A stretch of DNA of 64,000 bases from positions 1 through 64,000 of the forward strand of contig NZ_BJDI01000010.1 of NCBI RefSeq assembly GCF_005405065.1. The letters are read 5' to 3'. The notes beneath the pieces were generated by a model. The model saw only the letters and a list, made by a program, of their open reading frames with translations. It searched no databases and was not told where the DNA came from. Of this stretch, positions 15,952 to 23,383 are shown one piece after another (positions within the stretch are counted from its first letter, which is position 1; the number at the start of each line of letters is the position of its first letter). The stretch comes from Lactiplantibacillus nangangensis. GTDB lineage: Bacteria; Bacillota; Bacilli; Lactobacillales; Lactobacillaceae. A program made the position numbers and the translations under genes.

Positions 15952-16375
15952 TGAATTTAAGCACCGATTTGAGGCTCTTGACGATAATTACAAGGTAAGT
16001 ATGACAAAGAACAGTGTTTATCTGCAATACCACGGTGGCGTAATTGGATACATCGATAGAGAAATTCGATTTGGGCTTGGTGTCAATTTCAGTCAATCAC
16101 TCCCACATCTACAGGAGCTTTACATGCTAGCAACTGAGTTTGCTGGGACATTGGTTGAAGACCGAGACCCGAAACTTTACAGAGTACACATCTTAAGAAC
16201 TACAGATGGTACTTATTTAAACCGAAACAATAAAGACAAACGTTACTACACAGGTGGCAGTGATGTGTTTGGATCTCAAACACAGTTCACAATGGAAGAA
16301 ATTGGCGAGATGTCACGCAAAAAGCAACTTGCAATTGATTGGGACAAGGCACTTGAGGAGGTCAAGGATGACTAA
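15941..16375 (+). CDS. Hypothetical phage early protein, DUF1642-like (144 aa)
   Basis: The C-terminal half (YRVHIL...FTMEEI...) resembles the DUF1642 group of lactic phage proteins, which are of unknown function. No membrane segment. The ATG at 15941 overlaps the preceding gene, and the end overlaps the next ATG. Confidence 0.55.
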   Translation: MKTSEFKHRFEALDDNYKVSMTKNSVYLQYHGGVIGYIDREIRFGLGVNFSQSLPHLQELYMLATEFAGTLVEDRDPKLYRVHILRTTDGTYLNRNNKDKRYYTGGSDVFGSQTQFTMEEIGEMSRKKQLAIDWDKALEEVKDD

Positions 16376-16523
16376 GCAACGGAAACATGCAAAGCGGTCG
16401 GAAATCAAAAAGAAGCGGCGTCGCATGCGATTACACGCAGCAGAACACAGCAAGAATATTTTGGCAGCCAAACGAATCAAACACACGTACGCGCCATACA
16501 AGGTGGGTGACACGAATGAATAG
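16368..16523 (+). CDS. Very basic small protein (51 aa)
   Basis: Lys, Arg and His make up about 40 percent of the residues, especially in the first 25, which points to nucleic acid binding. GAGGAGG precedes the ATG. It overlaps both neighbours by 8 bases. Confidence 0.5.
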   Translation: MTKQRKHAKRSEIKKKRRRMRLHAAEHSKNILAAKRIKHTYAPYKVGDTNE

Positions 16524-16659
16524 ATTTACTGACTCGGTTATGGACCTGATTGCTATCATTGGCACGATTTGTAAAGGGTCGCTAATAATCATTGCGCTTG
16601 TGGTGGCATTGATCTTTATTATCAAGGTTATATTGCTAGCTTGGTCAGTCGCTTTCTAG
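16516..16659 (+). CDS. Small membrane protein (47 aa)
   Basis: Two adjoining hydrophobic stretches (IAIIGTICKG and LIIIALVVALIFIIKVILLAW) suggest one long or two short membrane helices. AGGTGGGTG precedes the ATG. Function unknown. Confidence 0.55.
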   Translation: MNRFTDSVMDLIAIIGTICKGSLIIIALVVALIFIIKVILLAWSVAF

Positions 16660-16671
16660 GAGGCACACAGA

Positions 16672-16878
16672 ATGGAGTTAAGTCTTGACGGTCAAACGCA
16701 GATTTATATGCAGCTCGGCCTAATTCATGAGTTGGCAAGCGAACATGATCCGAAGCGTTATGAGAAAGACATGAAGCGGATCAAGGAGGCTACCAAGGAA
16801 ATCAAAGCTACGATTCATCATGAACGTTATTTCTGGGAAATACGTCAGCAAGCGTTTGAATTATTTGGGAATGATTAG
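16672..16878 (+). CDS. Small helical protein (68 aa)
   Basis: This charged protein is probably all-alpha with a coiled-coil-like centre. AGGAGG lies upstream of the ATG. It is the last gene before the late activator. Function unknown. Confidence 0.5.
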   Translation: MELSLDGQTQIYMQLGLIHELASEHDPKRYEKDMKRIKEATKEIKATIHHERYFWEIRQQAFELFGND

Positions 16879-16982
16879 GCGGAATTGTAAGGTGACAGCA
16901 AATAAAAAGCGCAGCCCCAAGGCCACGCATGATTAATTCCACAAAATTAATTATAGCACAGTCAAAACAAGGGGTGGCACTG

Positions 16983-17450
16983 ATGGAGAGCATTTTTAAA
17001 GGTGTTGATAAAGAACGGACGATTGTAAATGCAGATCGGGTTTTAAACAGTTATCGTAAATGGCGATTACGGGCGCAGAGAGTTAGTTTTAATTTGCAGA
17101 GCCCTGCTATGGACGGAATGCCTAAGAGTCCTAGTTACGGTAATTCAATTGAGGACAAGCACGTAAATAAATCTAATGCTGATTTTATGGCAAATCTGGT
17201 TATTAGAGTGATTGATGCAATTACGATAGATGAAGGGTCAGAAATCTATTCCAAATTGCTGACGTTACTTTACATTAAGCACTATTCAAAAACTAAGTGC
17301 ATGGTTAGCTTGAACATCTCGGATAAAACTTTCAACAAGTATTTAAAGCAAGCCCAATTGACCTTTGCTGAAATTTATCCAGATAAGGTTGAAAACTTGA
17401 TTGTTAAAAAGTATGAGCCTGAGCCTGTTGCACGTTATGACGAAGGCTGA
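16983..17450 (+). CDS. ArpU-type late transcription regulator
   Basis: This 155-residue protein fits the ArpU/RinA-like group that activates late genes in phages of Gram-positive hosts. A sigma-like helix-turn-helix is visible near the C terminus (SKTKCMVSLNISDKTFNKYL). I start at ATG 16983 behind AAGGGGTGG. It stands at the early-late boundary and is followed directly by five 11-bp repeats that are its likely target. Confidence 0.8.
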   Translation: MESIFKGVDKERTIVNADRVLNSYRKWRLRAQRVSFNLQSPAMDGMPKSPSYGNSIEDKHVNKSNADFMANLVIRVIDAITIDEGSEIYSKLLTLLYIKHYSKTKCMVSLNISDKTFNKYLKQAQLTFAEIYPDKVENLIVKKYEPEPVARYDEG

Positions 17451-17453
17451 AAT

Positions 17454-17532
17454 TACTCCGACAATATTCCGAGTAATTTCCGACAAATTTCCGTGTTAGT
17501 TCCGGTAAATACATGAAAAAGGGGTTTATATT
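17454..17532 (+). promoter_or_regulatory. Late promoter region with five phased 11-bp repeats
   Basis: CCG lies at 17458, 17469, 17480, 17491 and 17502, always 11 bp apart, within units like TATTCCGAGTA and ATTTCCGACAA. The last unit covers the place of a -35 box, 17 bp above a -10-like TATATT (17527-17532). An activator that binds one face of the helix at -35 would fit. The start of the late operon lies just downstream. Confidence 0.65.
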
Positions 17533-17544
17533 AGTAATATCGAT

Positions 17545-17579
17545 TGATAGGTAAGCCACCCCAGCTTTTAAGCCTATCA
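17545..17579 (+). ncRNA. Hairpin at the head of the tRNA cluster
   Basis: TGATAGG and CCTATCA form 7 perfect pairs, with an inner AAGC/GCTT helix. It ends 6 bases before tRNA-Asn. It may be a processing or leader structure of the late transcript. Confidence 0.45.
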
Positions 17580-17585
17580 TCAGTT

Positions 17586-17658
17586 GTGGTTTTAGCTCAG
17601 TTGGTAGAGCGTCGGTCTGTTAAACCGATTGTCGTTGGTTCGAGCCCAGCAAGCCACG
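17586..17658 (+). tRNA. tRNA-Asn (GTT)
   Basis: The 73-nt cloverleaf is complete: acceptor GTGGTTT/AAGCCAC, D-arm GCTC/GAGC with the loop AGTTGGTA, anticodon stem TCGGT/ACCGA with loop CTGTTAA, and T-arm GTTGG/CCAGC with TTCGAGC. The discriminator is G and CCA is not encoded. It is probably functional and transcribed with the late genes. Confidence 0.93.
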
Positions 17659-17660
17659 TT

Positions 17661-17727
17661 AGGCAGGCATACAGTTTTACAGATTTTGTTCGGCTCCTTG
17701 GTTAATTATTGAATACAAGCCTGCCTA
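17661..17727 (+). ncRNA. tRNA-sized hairpin, possible degenerate tRNA
   Basis: AGGCAGG and CCTGCCT form a 7-bp helix at the ends of a 67-nt segment, with an A in the discriminator place, just 2 nt after tRNA-Asn. A CTTG/CAAG stem near the 3' end sits where a T-arm would be, but its loop is 15 nt. No anticodon arm is convincing. Confidence 0.45.
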
Positions 17728-17744
17728 TTAATTTGATGTCAATC

Positions 17745-17788
17745 CCACGGCAACCGTTAAGTCGGCAGGTACGTCCTGAATGCCGTGG
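17745..17788 (+). ncRNA. Compact branched hairpin between the tRNA genes
   Basis: CCACGGCA and TGCCGTGG form 8 perfect pairs around 28 nt that hold a CAGG/CCTG hairpin and a weak CCG/CGG one. It ends 5 nt before the next tRNA. Confidence 0.45.
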
Positions 17789-17793
17789 TTATT

Positions 17794-17864
17794 ATTCCTG
17801 TAGCTCAACGCAGAGCTCACAACTTATAATTGTGCGGGTACTGGTTCGAATCCAGTCAGGAATA
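17794..17864 (+). tRNA. tRNA-Ile (TAT) with an unusual D-loop
   Basis: The 71-nt gene has a perfect acceptor (ATTCCTG/CAGGAAT), anticodon stem CACAA/TTGTG with loop CTTATAA, and T-arm ACTGG/CCAGT with TTCGAAT. The anticodon is TAT, which reads AUA directly. The D-stem GCTC/GAGC has only a 6-nt loop, AACGCA, without the GG that contacts the T-loop. This could weaken the fold or mean that the gene is decaying. Confidence 0.8.
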
Positions 17865-17866
17865 TC

Positions 17867-17913
17867 CGCCAGCGATTAAATAGGAGATGACGTGCTCCTC
17901 TCGGTCGTTGGCG
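17867..17913 (+). ncRNA. Extended hairpin after tRNA-Ile
   Basis: CGCCAGCGA and TCGTTGGCG pair over 9 bp (one G-T), and the inner AGGAG/CTCCT adds 5 more. It begins 2 nt after the tRNA discriminator base. Confidence 0.5.
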
Positions 17914-17928
17914 TTAGTCTTAGTGTAA

Positions 17929-17957
17929 AGTCCAGTCTTCGAATGCTGGGCTTTTTT
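17929..17957 (+). terminator. Terminator closing the tRNA and hairpin cluster
   Basis: AGTCCAG and CTGGGCT form 7 pairs around a 10-nt loop, followed by TTTTTT. It separates the RNA cluster from the Ntn hydrolase gene. Confidence 0.75.
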
Positions 17958-18019
17958 GATACATGAGCCTCAGATTTGGTGCATAATTGTTTATGTAGTT
18001 AGAGATTGGGGATGGAAAA

Positions 18020-18616
18020 TTGAGTTTTGTAAACGCAGTAATTTCACCAAGATTTATAAGTATAGCTAGTGACGGTCAAGTAAGTAACAGTGATGGTACT
18101 AGAGAAGGAGGACATACAAAGTATTTTAAATTTAAAGCTGTCCCGGGTAATACAATTTATATAGGTGCAACTGGAAATGTAAGTGTCGTTGAGTTTGTGA
18201 AAAAAGAACTGGCCGTTGTTGATTATTCTGTGAGCATTGAAAGTTTGCTGAACTATTTTCGTGATTTCTTTAAAAAAAATAGTAGTTTACTTATGGAGAA
18301 AGATGCTAAAACAAATTTTATGATTGTGGGAACAAATCATAAAATTGTGTATGGATATACTTTTTTCTTAGATGATAGTGGGAGGCTCCAGGAAAACGAC
18401 TACCCGAGTGCTAAGCCGAATGATTTAATTGTTTTATCGGCTATTCCTCCTGAATTCAATGATGATCCAGCTGATCTTTTTTTGGGATTTTTAAATGGAA
18501 AAAATATTCATACCAAGTCAGATGTGATTGGCTCTCAAAGGAAGCTATTCAAGTATGTAGCTAGTCGTTGTGAGTCTGTCAATAATGAGTTTTTCCAGCA
18601 TACGATTAACCTATAG
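18020..18616 (+). CDS. Ntn hydrolase of the proteasome beta/HslV fold (198 aa)
   Basis: The start TTG 18020 (GGGGA upstream) gives Met-Ser-Phe. After Met removal, Ser would be residue 1. Counting from it, Asp is residue 17 (in IASDGQ) and Lys is residue 33 (in HTKYF), exactly the Thr1-Asp17-Lys33 spacing of HslV and proteasome beta subunits. The ASDGQ and IGATGN segments match GDGQ and GFAGG of HslV. Ser can replace Thr as nucleophile in Bacillus ClpQ/CodW. No HslU/ClpY-like ATPase is present in the window. The gene is framed by terminators (17929-17957 and 18629-18656), a classic moron. The substrate is unknown. The fold call is mine, by motif. Confidence 0.7.
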   Translation: MSFVNAVISPRFISIASDGQVSNSDGTREGGHTKYFKFKAVPGNTIYIGATGNVSVVEFVKKELAVVDYSVSIESLLNYFRDFFKKNSSLLMEKDAKTNFMIVGTNHKIVYGYTFFLDDSGRLQENDYPSAKPNDLIVLSAIPPEFNDDPADLFLGFLNGKNIHTKSDVIGSQRKLFKYVASRCESVNNEFFQHTINL

Positions 18617-18628
18617 TAACTTACGTTT

Positions 18629-18656
18629 AACGTCATTAAATTATGGCGTTTTTATT
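18629..18656 (+). terminator. Terminator of the Ntn hydrolase gene
   Basis: AACGTCAT and ATGGCGTT form 8 pairs (one G-T) around TAAATT, followed by a T-rich tail. Confidence 0.7.
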
Positions 18657-18680
18657 TTACATAAAATTAGGAGGTACACT

Positions 18681-18782
18681 ATGAAAATTAAAATAGAAGC
18701 GATGCCAATCGAGTTGAAGTCATTGAAGATTGGGGAAAAACTGTACGTAAACTGTAGCAAAGAAGTCGATAGCCATGTCTAG
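18681..18782 (+). CDS. Very small protein (33 aa)
   Basis: TTAGGAGG lies 8 bases before the ATG. The product is short and mildly basic, of unknown function, and overlaps the next gene by 8 bases. Confidence 0.45.
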   Translation: MKIKIEAMPIELKSLKIGEKLYVNCSKEVDSHV

Positions 18783-18957
18783 GATGATTCATTGTAAATA
18801 CGGTTACGAGACCCGTGAGTGGATTCAGGCTGATGCGCGGTTAGATAAGTGGATAAAAGACAAAAAGCGCCTTGCTAATCAGCAGGACGCTTTAGAAGTG
18901 CATAAAAGTATTAATGAGAGTCACGATCTTGGATACCCTTTTTTTGACCATCAGTGA
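18775..18957 (+). CDS. Small hypothetical protein (60 aa)
   Basis: This charged, mostly helical product is of unknown function. Its last 47 bases overlap the convergent DUF4145 gene, so the C terminus may have been changed when that gene was inserted. Confidence 0.5.
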   Translation: MSRMIHCKYGYETREWIQADARLDKWIKDKKRLANQQDALEVHKSINESHDLGYPFFDHQ

Positions 18958-19675
18958 GAAGATTATAAGTTTCTTCCAATGCTTTAGCATTAGTGATTTC
19001 ATACTGGACTATTAAGTTGACCATGGTTAAGAGAGTAGTAGCCAATGAGGTTGCGTTTTCAACATTATCAAAATCAATCACTCCAGGATGAACGGCATTG
19101 TTGCCGATTACTCTAACTGAGTCGAGCATCTCCTTTATTTTAATGGGTAGGCCTTCAGCTACAAGGTCACCAATTTTTTGATTGAGATTATGGTCGTTGT
19201 CAACGAGACAATCCACTAACTGTTGAATTGCGAGACGTGATAGGGCGGCTGACGCTCGGGGAGAGTCTTTTAAAACCATTGAAGCCTCAGTGTATGTTTT
19301 TAATACATTAGCAGGCATATCCGTATTGGGGGATGGAATGTTACTGTCTGTTTCTTGTGGATAAATCAGTGAATCAACAAGGCTTGAGTTATCCCAATCA
19401 TAATCTATTAGTTCATCTGTTGGGCTATCAGGTATGTAGGGGTAAGCCGTAATGTCACAAATATAGATGGATTCCTTGGAGCAAAGACTACACGTTACCC
19501 TAATCAATACACGTATTTCTGAATTTGAATCATCAGAATCTAACTCTGCATGGAGAAATGCTGAGTATGCAGCATTTTTAGTTTGACAAAATGGACAATT
19601 GAATCGACCGTCAGCTATTTTACCTGATCCAGTTTCTATTGAATGGGATAATTGTTTATAAGTAAATATGGACAT
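18911..19675 (-). CDS. DUF4145 protein with zinc ribbon and HEPN-like domain
   Basis: The 254-residue protein has a zinc ribbon (CPFC...CSLC, about residues 27-70) and a C-terminal DUF4145 domain (about 130-240) with the family stretch RVIGNNAVHPG. DUF4145 belongs to the HEPN-like fold and is often fused to nucleases or found in defence loci. The start at 19675 has AAAGGAGTG. It is the only minus-strand gene in the late region and has its own promoter (19699-19726), so it is probably expressed in the lysogen. An exclusion or defence role is inferred. Confidence 0.8.
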   Translation of the reverse strand: MSIFTYKQLSHSIETGSGKIADGRFNCPFCQTKNAAYSAFLHAELDSDDSNSEIRVLIRVTCSLCSKESIYICDITAYPYIPDSPTDELIDYDWDNSSLVDSLIYPQETDSNIPSPNTDMPANVLKTYTEASMVLKDSPRASAALSRLAIQQLVDCLVDNDHNLNQKIGDLVAEGLPIKIKEMLDSVRVIGNNAVHPGVIDFDNVENATSLATTLLTMVNLIVQYEITNAKALEETYNLLTDGQKKGIQDRDSH

Positions 19676-19698
19676 GATTCTCACTCCTTTTATTTTTA

Positions 19699-19726
19699 AT
19701 TATATCAAGTAATGATTATGAAACAA
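19699..19726 (-). promoter_or_regulatory. Promoter of the DUF4145 gene
   Basis: On the minus strand, TTGTTT and TATAAT are 16 bp apart, and the -10 ends 23 bp above the start codon. This gives the gene independent expression against the direction of the late operon. Confidence 0.6.
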
Positions 19727-19759
19727 ACACTTTGGTGCAGGAGGTGAGGTTGATGTGTG

Positions 19760-20458
19760 ATGGCAAGGATTGACGATGCCGAGCAGGATTATATAAATGG
19801 CATGAAGTATAAGGATATTGCCACTAAATATGATGTTAGTGTGAACACGGTGAAGTCATGGCGGACACGTCATAAATGGCGAAAAAAGGGTGCACCCCGT
19901 GCATCTAAAAAGGGTGCACCCCCTAGTAACCAGTATGCAGTGGGTAACAAGGGCGGTGGTGCACCGTCAGGCAATAAGAATGCGGTAACTACCGGACAAT
20001 ATGAAACTATTACAATGGGTGCACTAACCAAGGAAGAACAGGTTATCTTTGAGCAAGTTACGGACGACCCGCTGGTGACGATTAATACGCAGATTAGAGA
20101 ACTAAAGGTGCGTCAATTTCGTATACAAAAACGTATTAACGTACTGCAAGGAGACAGCAAGCCTGAATCGAATAAATTCACCAGTTTCATCATACCAAAA
20201 GGTTCAAACAAGCCAATAAGCACAGGCGGTACGGTGACTGAGTATCGTAAAGTTGACGACTTGATAAAGTTAGAGTACGCCTTGACCTCAGTTAATAACT
20301 CATTGTTACGGGCTACACACGAAAAGCAACGGATGATTGAATCGTTGGGTAACAATCATGGTGGTCAGCAGGTTACGTCATTTGACGAAATGGACACGGG
20401 TGAACTTGAACGACACTTAGAACGGTTGGAGGGTGAATCTGATGCCGATGACAGCTAA
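19760..20458 (+). CDS. terS: Terminase small subunit
   Basis: The protein of about 232 residues begins with a helix-turn-helix (YINGMKYKDIATKYDVSVNTVKSW split over about 8-30). A Gly/Lys-rich linker with repeated KKGAP motifs and a helical C-terminal part follow. It recognises the packaging site and activates the large subunit. It overlaps terL by 17 bases. GTG 19757 is an alternative start. Confidence 0.85.
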   Translation: MARIDDAEQDYINGMKYKDIATKYDVSVNTVKSWRTRHKWRKKGAPRASKKGAPPSNQYAVGNKGGGAPSGNKNAVTTGQYETITMGALTKEEQVIFEQVTDDPLVTINTQIRELKVRQFRIQKRINVLQGDSKPESNKFTSFIIPKGSNKPISTGGTVTEYRKVDDLIKLEYALTSVNNSLLRATHEKQRMIESLGNNHGGQQVTSFDEMDTGELERHLERLEGESDADDS

Positions 20459-21878
20459 ACAAATTATGCAGCATGAAATTGAAAGAACTTTGGCCAAGCG
20501 GCTGTATAAGTACTATTTCCGTTATGCTCATGACAATCGATATTATCTATATAAGCACGTTCAACTGATATGTGACGCTTTGCAGCGGATCATAAACGGT
20601 GAGCGTGCTTTTCTTATCATTGAAATGCCGCCACGACATGGTAAATCGGCAAGTATTACCGAGACTTTTCCAAGCTACTACCTTATGAATAATCCGGACA
20701 AGGAAGTTATGATGGCAACCTATTCGGAAGACTTATACAACAAGTTTGGGCGTCGGAATCGTGATAAGTTTGCTCGTTTCGCACCGGAACTGTTTAACCT
20801 GCAGATATCCCAATCAACCTCCAGTGCGTCTGAATGGGGAATTGAAGGTCATGATGGCGGCATGTTTTCAACGTCAATTCTATCTGGTGCAACTGGTCGT
20901 GGTGCTGACTTACTTATTATTGATGATCCGGTTAAAAATGCGCAAGAAGCCGAGTCACAAACGATTCGCGACAAAGTATGGGATGAATGGCAGTCAACGT
21001 TTAGTACTCGTTTGCATGACAATTCAAGCTGTATTGTGATCATGACACGCTGGAACCAAGATGATTTGGTTGGACGGTTACTCCGACAAAAGGCTTATCC
21101 GTGGGAAGAAATTCGATTACCAGCAATTGCTGAATCTAATGATGATATTCTTGGCCGCAAGATTGGTGAGCCACTATGTCCGGAACTTGGCTACGACGCC
21201 GATTGGGCGAAGATAACTGAAAAAGGTGTTGGGTCACGAGTATGGGCGGCACTCTATCAGCAACGGCCAGCTCCGGAAGGTGGCGCAATTTTCAAACAGG
21301 ATTGGTTCCATTACTATGTACCAAATATTAGTACACGAGTGCGACTTGGTTTACCAAGCAGTGTTGTGATATTGCCGATGCACTTGGATCAACAAGTGCA
21401 GTCTTGGGACGCCACTTTTAAGAAAGCTGATACCTCCGACTTTGTAGCTGGACAAGTATGGGCTCGCCGTGGTTCGGACCGTTACTTGTTAGATCGTGTA
21501 CATGGTCGCATGAGCTTCACTGAAACATTGTCGGCGATCGAGTCAATGACGACAAGGTGGCCTAAAGCAACGACTAAATATGTAGAAGATAAGGCCAACG
21601 GAAGTGCCATCATTGATACGTTACAGCATAAGTTAAGCGGTATTACACCAATAACGCCAGATGGTGGTAAAGAGTCACGAGCGTACAGTGTGACACCACT
21701 ATGGGAAGCTGGCAACATATATGTGCCACACCCAGCATGGTTAGCTTGGGAACAAGAGTTTGAGACGGAAGTAATATCTTTCCCCAATGCACCTCATGAT
21801 GACGAGGTTGATAGCATGACACAAGCATTAGATCATATGGGTCATGGCATGAGTGCAGCAGAAATTTGGGGACTATGA
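20442..21878 (+). CDS. terL: Terminase large subunit
   Basis: The 478-residue packaging motor has an ATPase domain with Walker A PPRHGKS (near 67) and Walker B LLIIDDP (near 165), and a C-terminal RNase H-like nuclease with catalytic acids in SWDATF, VEDKANG and HDDEVDS. ATG 20442 lies 8 bases behind GGAGGG. It sits between terS and the portal gene as usual. Confidence 0.96.
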   Translation: MPMTAKQIMQHEIERTLAKRLYKYYFRYAHDNRYYLYKHVQLICDALQRIINGERAFLIIEMPPRHGKSASITETFPSYYLMNNPDKEVMMATYSEDLYNKFGRRNRDKFARFAPELFNLQISQSTSSASEWGIEGHDGGMFSTSILSGATGRGADLLIIDDPVKNAQEAESQTIRDKVWDEWQSTFSTRLHDNSSCIVIMTRWNQDDLVGRLLRQKAYPWEEIRLPAIAESNDDILGRKIGEPLCPELGYDADWAKITEKGVGSRVWAALYQQRPAPEGGAIFKQDWFHYYVPNISTRVRLGLPSSVVILPMHLDQQVQSWDATFKKADTSDFVAGQVWARRGSDRYLLDRVHGRMSFTETLSAIESMTTRWPKATTKYVEDKANGSAIIDTLQHKLSGITPITPDGGKESRAYSVTPLWEAGNIYVPHPAWLAWEQEFETEVISFPNAPHDDEVDSMTQALDHMGHGMSAAEIWGL

Positions 21879-21893
21879 AAGTGAGGTGATTCA

Positions 21894-23309
21894 ATGAAAT
21901 TATTTGATTTATTTAAATCAAAGTCGGTTCAACATAATGATAGCCAGGAGTTTAACGATTTTATGGCTGGCATGGGGAAATCTGGTGCGAGAGATGGTTT
22001 AGCAGGACAACACATTGTTCGAGCTGATCGAGTCTCTAAAACAGATTTATCAGAACTGTATAAGACTAACCCGTTAGCTAAGAAAATTGTCGATATGCCA
22101 GCTGATGACTTAACCAAATCAGGGTGGACGCTGACAATTAACGATGCCTCCAAGCAAACTGCATACAATGACGCTCTAAATGCTTTGAATCCTAAGAAGG
22201 TGTTTGCCGATGAGTTTCGATTGGCTCGCCTGTATGGCGATGGCTATATTGCAATGGGGCTAGAGGAGACCGGGACTAAGGTTGACACGACGCTTCCATT
22301 GGACATTTCACACCTAAACAACATCACTTATTTGAATGCGTTTAGTAGCAAAATTGTGCAGAACTCGTTAATTTGTTTGAATCCATGGGATAGCCGATAT
22401 GGGCAAGAAGAAGCGATTCAGATTAGTACGCGGCCTAATAATGGCGCCTTTACGCTAGCTCGCTCACCGGAGGATGCTGATACGCAGCCAATTATTGAAG
22501 TGTTTGATGCTAGCCGATACTTCCACCATTCTATTAGCCGACTAGAAGATGATGAGTTTGGTACGTCATTACTTCAAACGTTAAATGACGCCGTCAAAGT
22601 TGGAGACTCAGCGCTGTGGTCAGTCGGTCAAATCCTATTCGACTATGTGTTCAAGGTCTATAAATCGCAGGATGCTGCCGATTTAAGCGCGGAACAACGA
22701 GCAATAGTATCGGCCAAGGCTAACTATCAGTTCCATACGAATGCGTTAGCTGTAATTGGTAACAATGAAGACTTGACCAAGGAAGCGACAACCGTAACCG
22801 GTGCAGCTGACTTACTAGACTTCGTTTGGGACTACCTATCAATGGGTACTGGAATCCCCAAGACTATCCTAAAAGGACAGTCAGCGGGGACTGTTGCTGG
22901 TGCACAGTATGACAGCATGACTTATTACGGATCAATTGCAGCCACTCAAGAAAATGAGTTGCGTCCACAGTTAGAAACACTGATTAAATATCTGATGCAG
23001 TGCCCAAGCGTTGCTGGCGGTACTGATGATCCAGATAAATTGGATTGGAAGTTGACGTTTAACCCAATGTGGCAAGTTGATGAATTAACGGATGCCCAAG
23101 CCCGACAATACTTAGCACAATCAGATGTAGCCTATATTCAAAATGGCGTAATTGGTCCGGACGAAATTGCAGCAATGCGCTTTCCAAAGGATAACTCCGG
23201 TGCAGCTGGACCGACCTTGAATAATGATGCAATGCCACTTAACGAGCAGCAGATTAAAGCAATGGCCAAGCAAATCTATTCCGGAATGTCAGCTAATCAA
23301 GATGATTAA
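21894..23309 (+). CDS. Portal protein (DUF1073 type)
   Basis: The 471-residue protein of the DUF1073/Gp6-like portal group forms the dodecameric DNA entry ring at the capsid vertex. Conserved features include the N-terminal LYKTNPLAKKIVDMPADD segment and the long helical stem region. GTGAGGTGAT precedes the ATG. Confidence 0.88.
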   Translation: MKLFDLFKSKSVQHNDSQEFNDFMAGMGKSGARDGLAGQHIVRADRVSKTDLSELYKTNPLAKKIVDMPADDLTKSGWTLTINDASKQTAYNDALNALNPKKVFADEFRLARLYGDGYIAMGLEETGTKVDTTLPLDISHLNNITYLNAFSSKIVQNSLICLNPWDSRYGQEEAIQISTRPNNGAFTLARSPEDADTQPIIEVFDASRYFHHSISRLEDDEFGTSLLQTLNDAVKVGDSALWSVGQILFDYVFKVYKSQDAADLSAEQRAIVSAKANYQFHTNALAVIGNNEDLTKEATTVTGAADLLDFVWDYLSMGTGIPKTILKGQSAGTVAGAQYDSMTYYGSIAATQENELRPQLETLIKYLMQCPSVAGGTDDPDKLDWKLTFNPMWQVDELTDAQARQYLAQSDVAYIQNGVIGPDEIAAMRFPKDNSGAAGPTLNNDAMPLNEQQIKAMAKQIYSGMSANQDD

Positions 23310-23383
23310 ACACTATTGTGAAGAAGTAGTGCCGATGTGCTGTGGTCCTGGCTATAGGAATGAGGGGAAGGTAAGTGATCTAA

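Noticed and set aside
18013-18024. ATG GAA AAT TGA as start of the Ntn hydrolase gene
   Set aside because: The frame stops after three codons; the TTG at 18020 gives the catalytic spacing.
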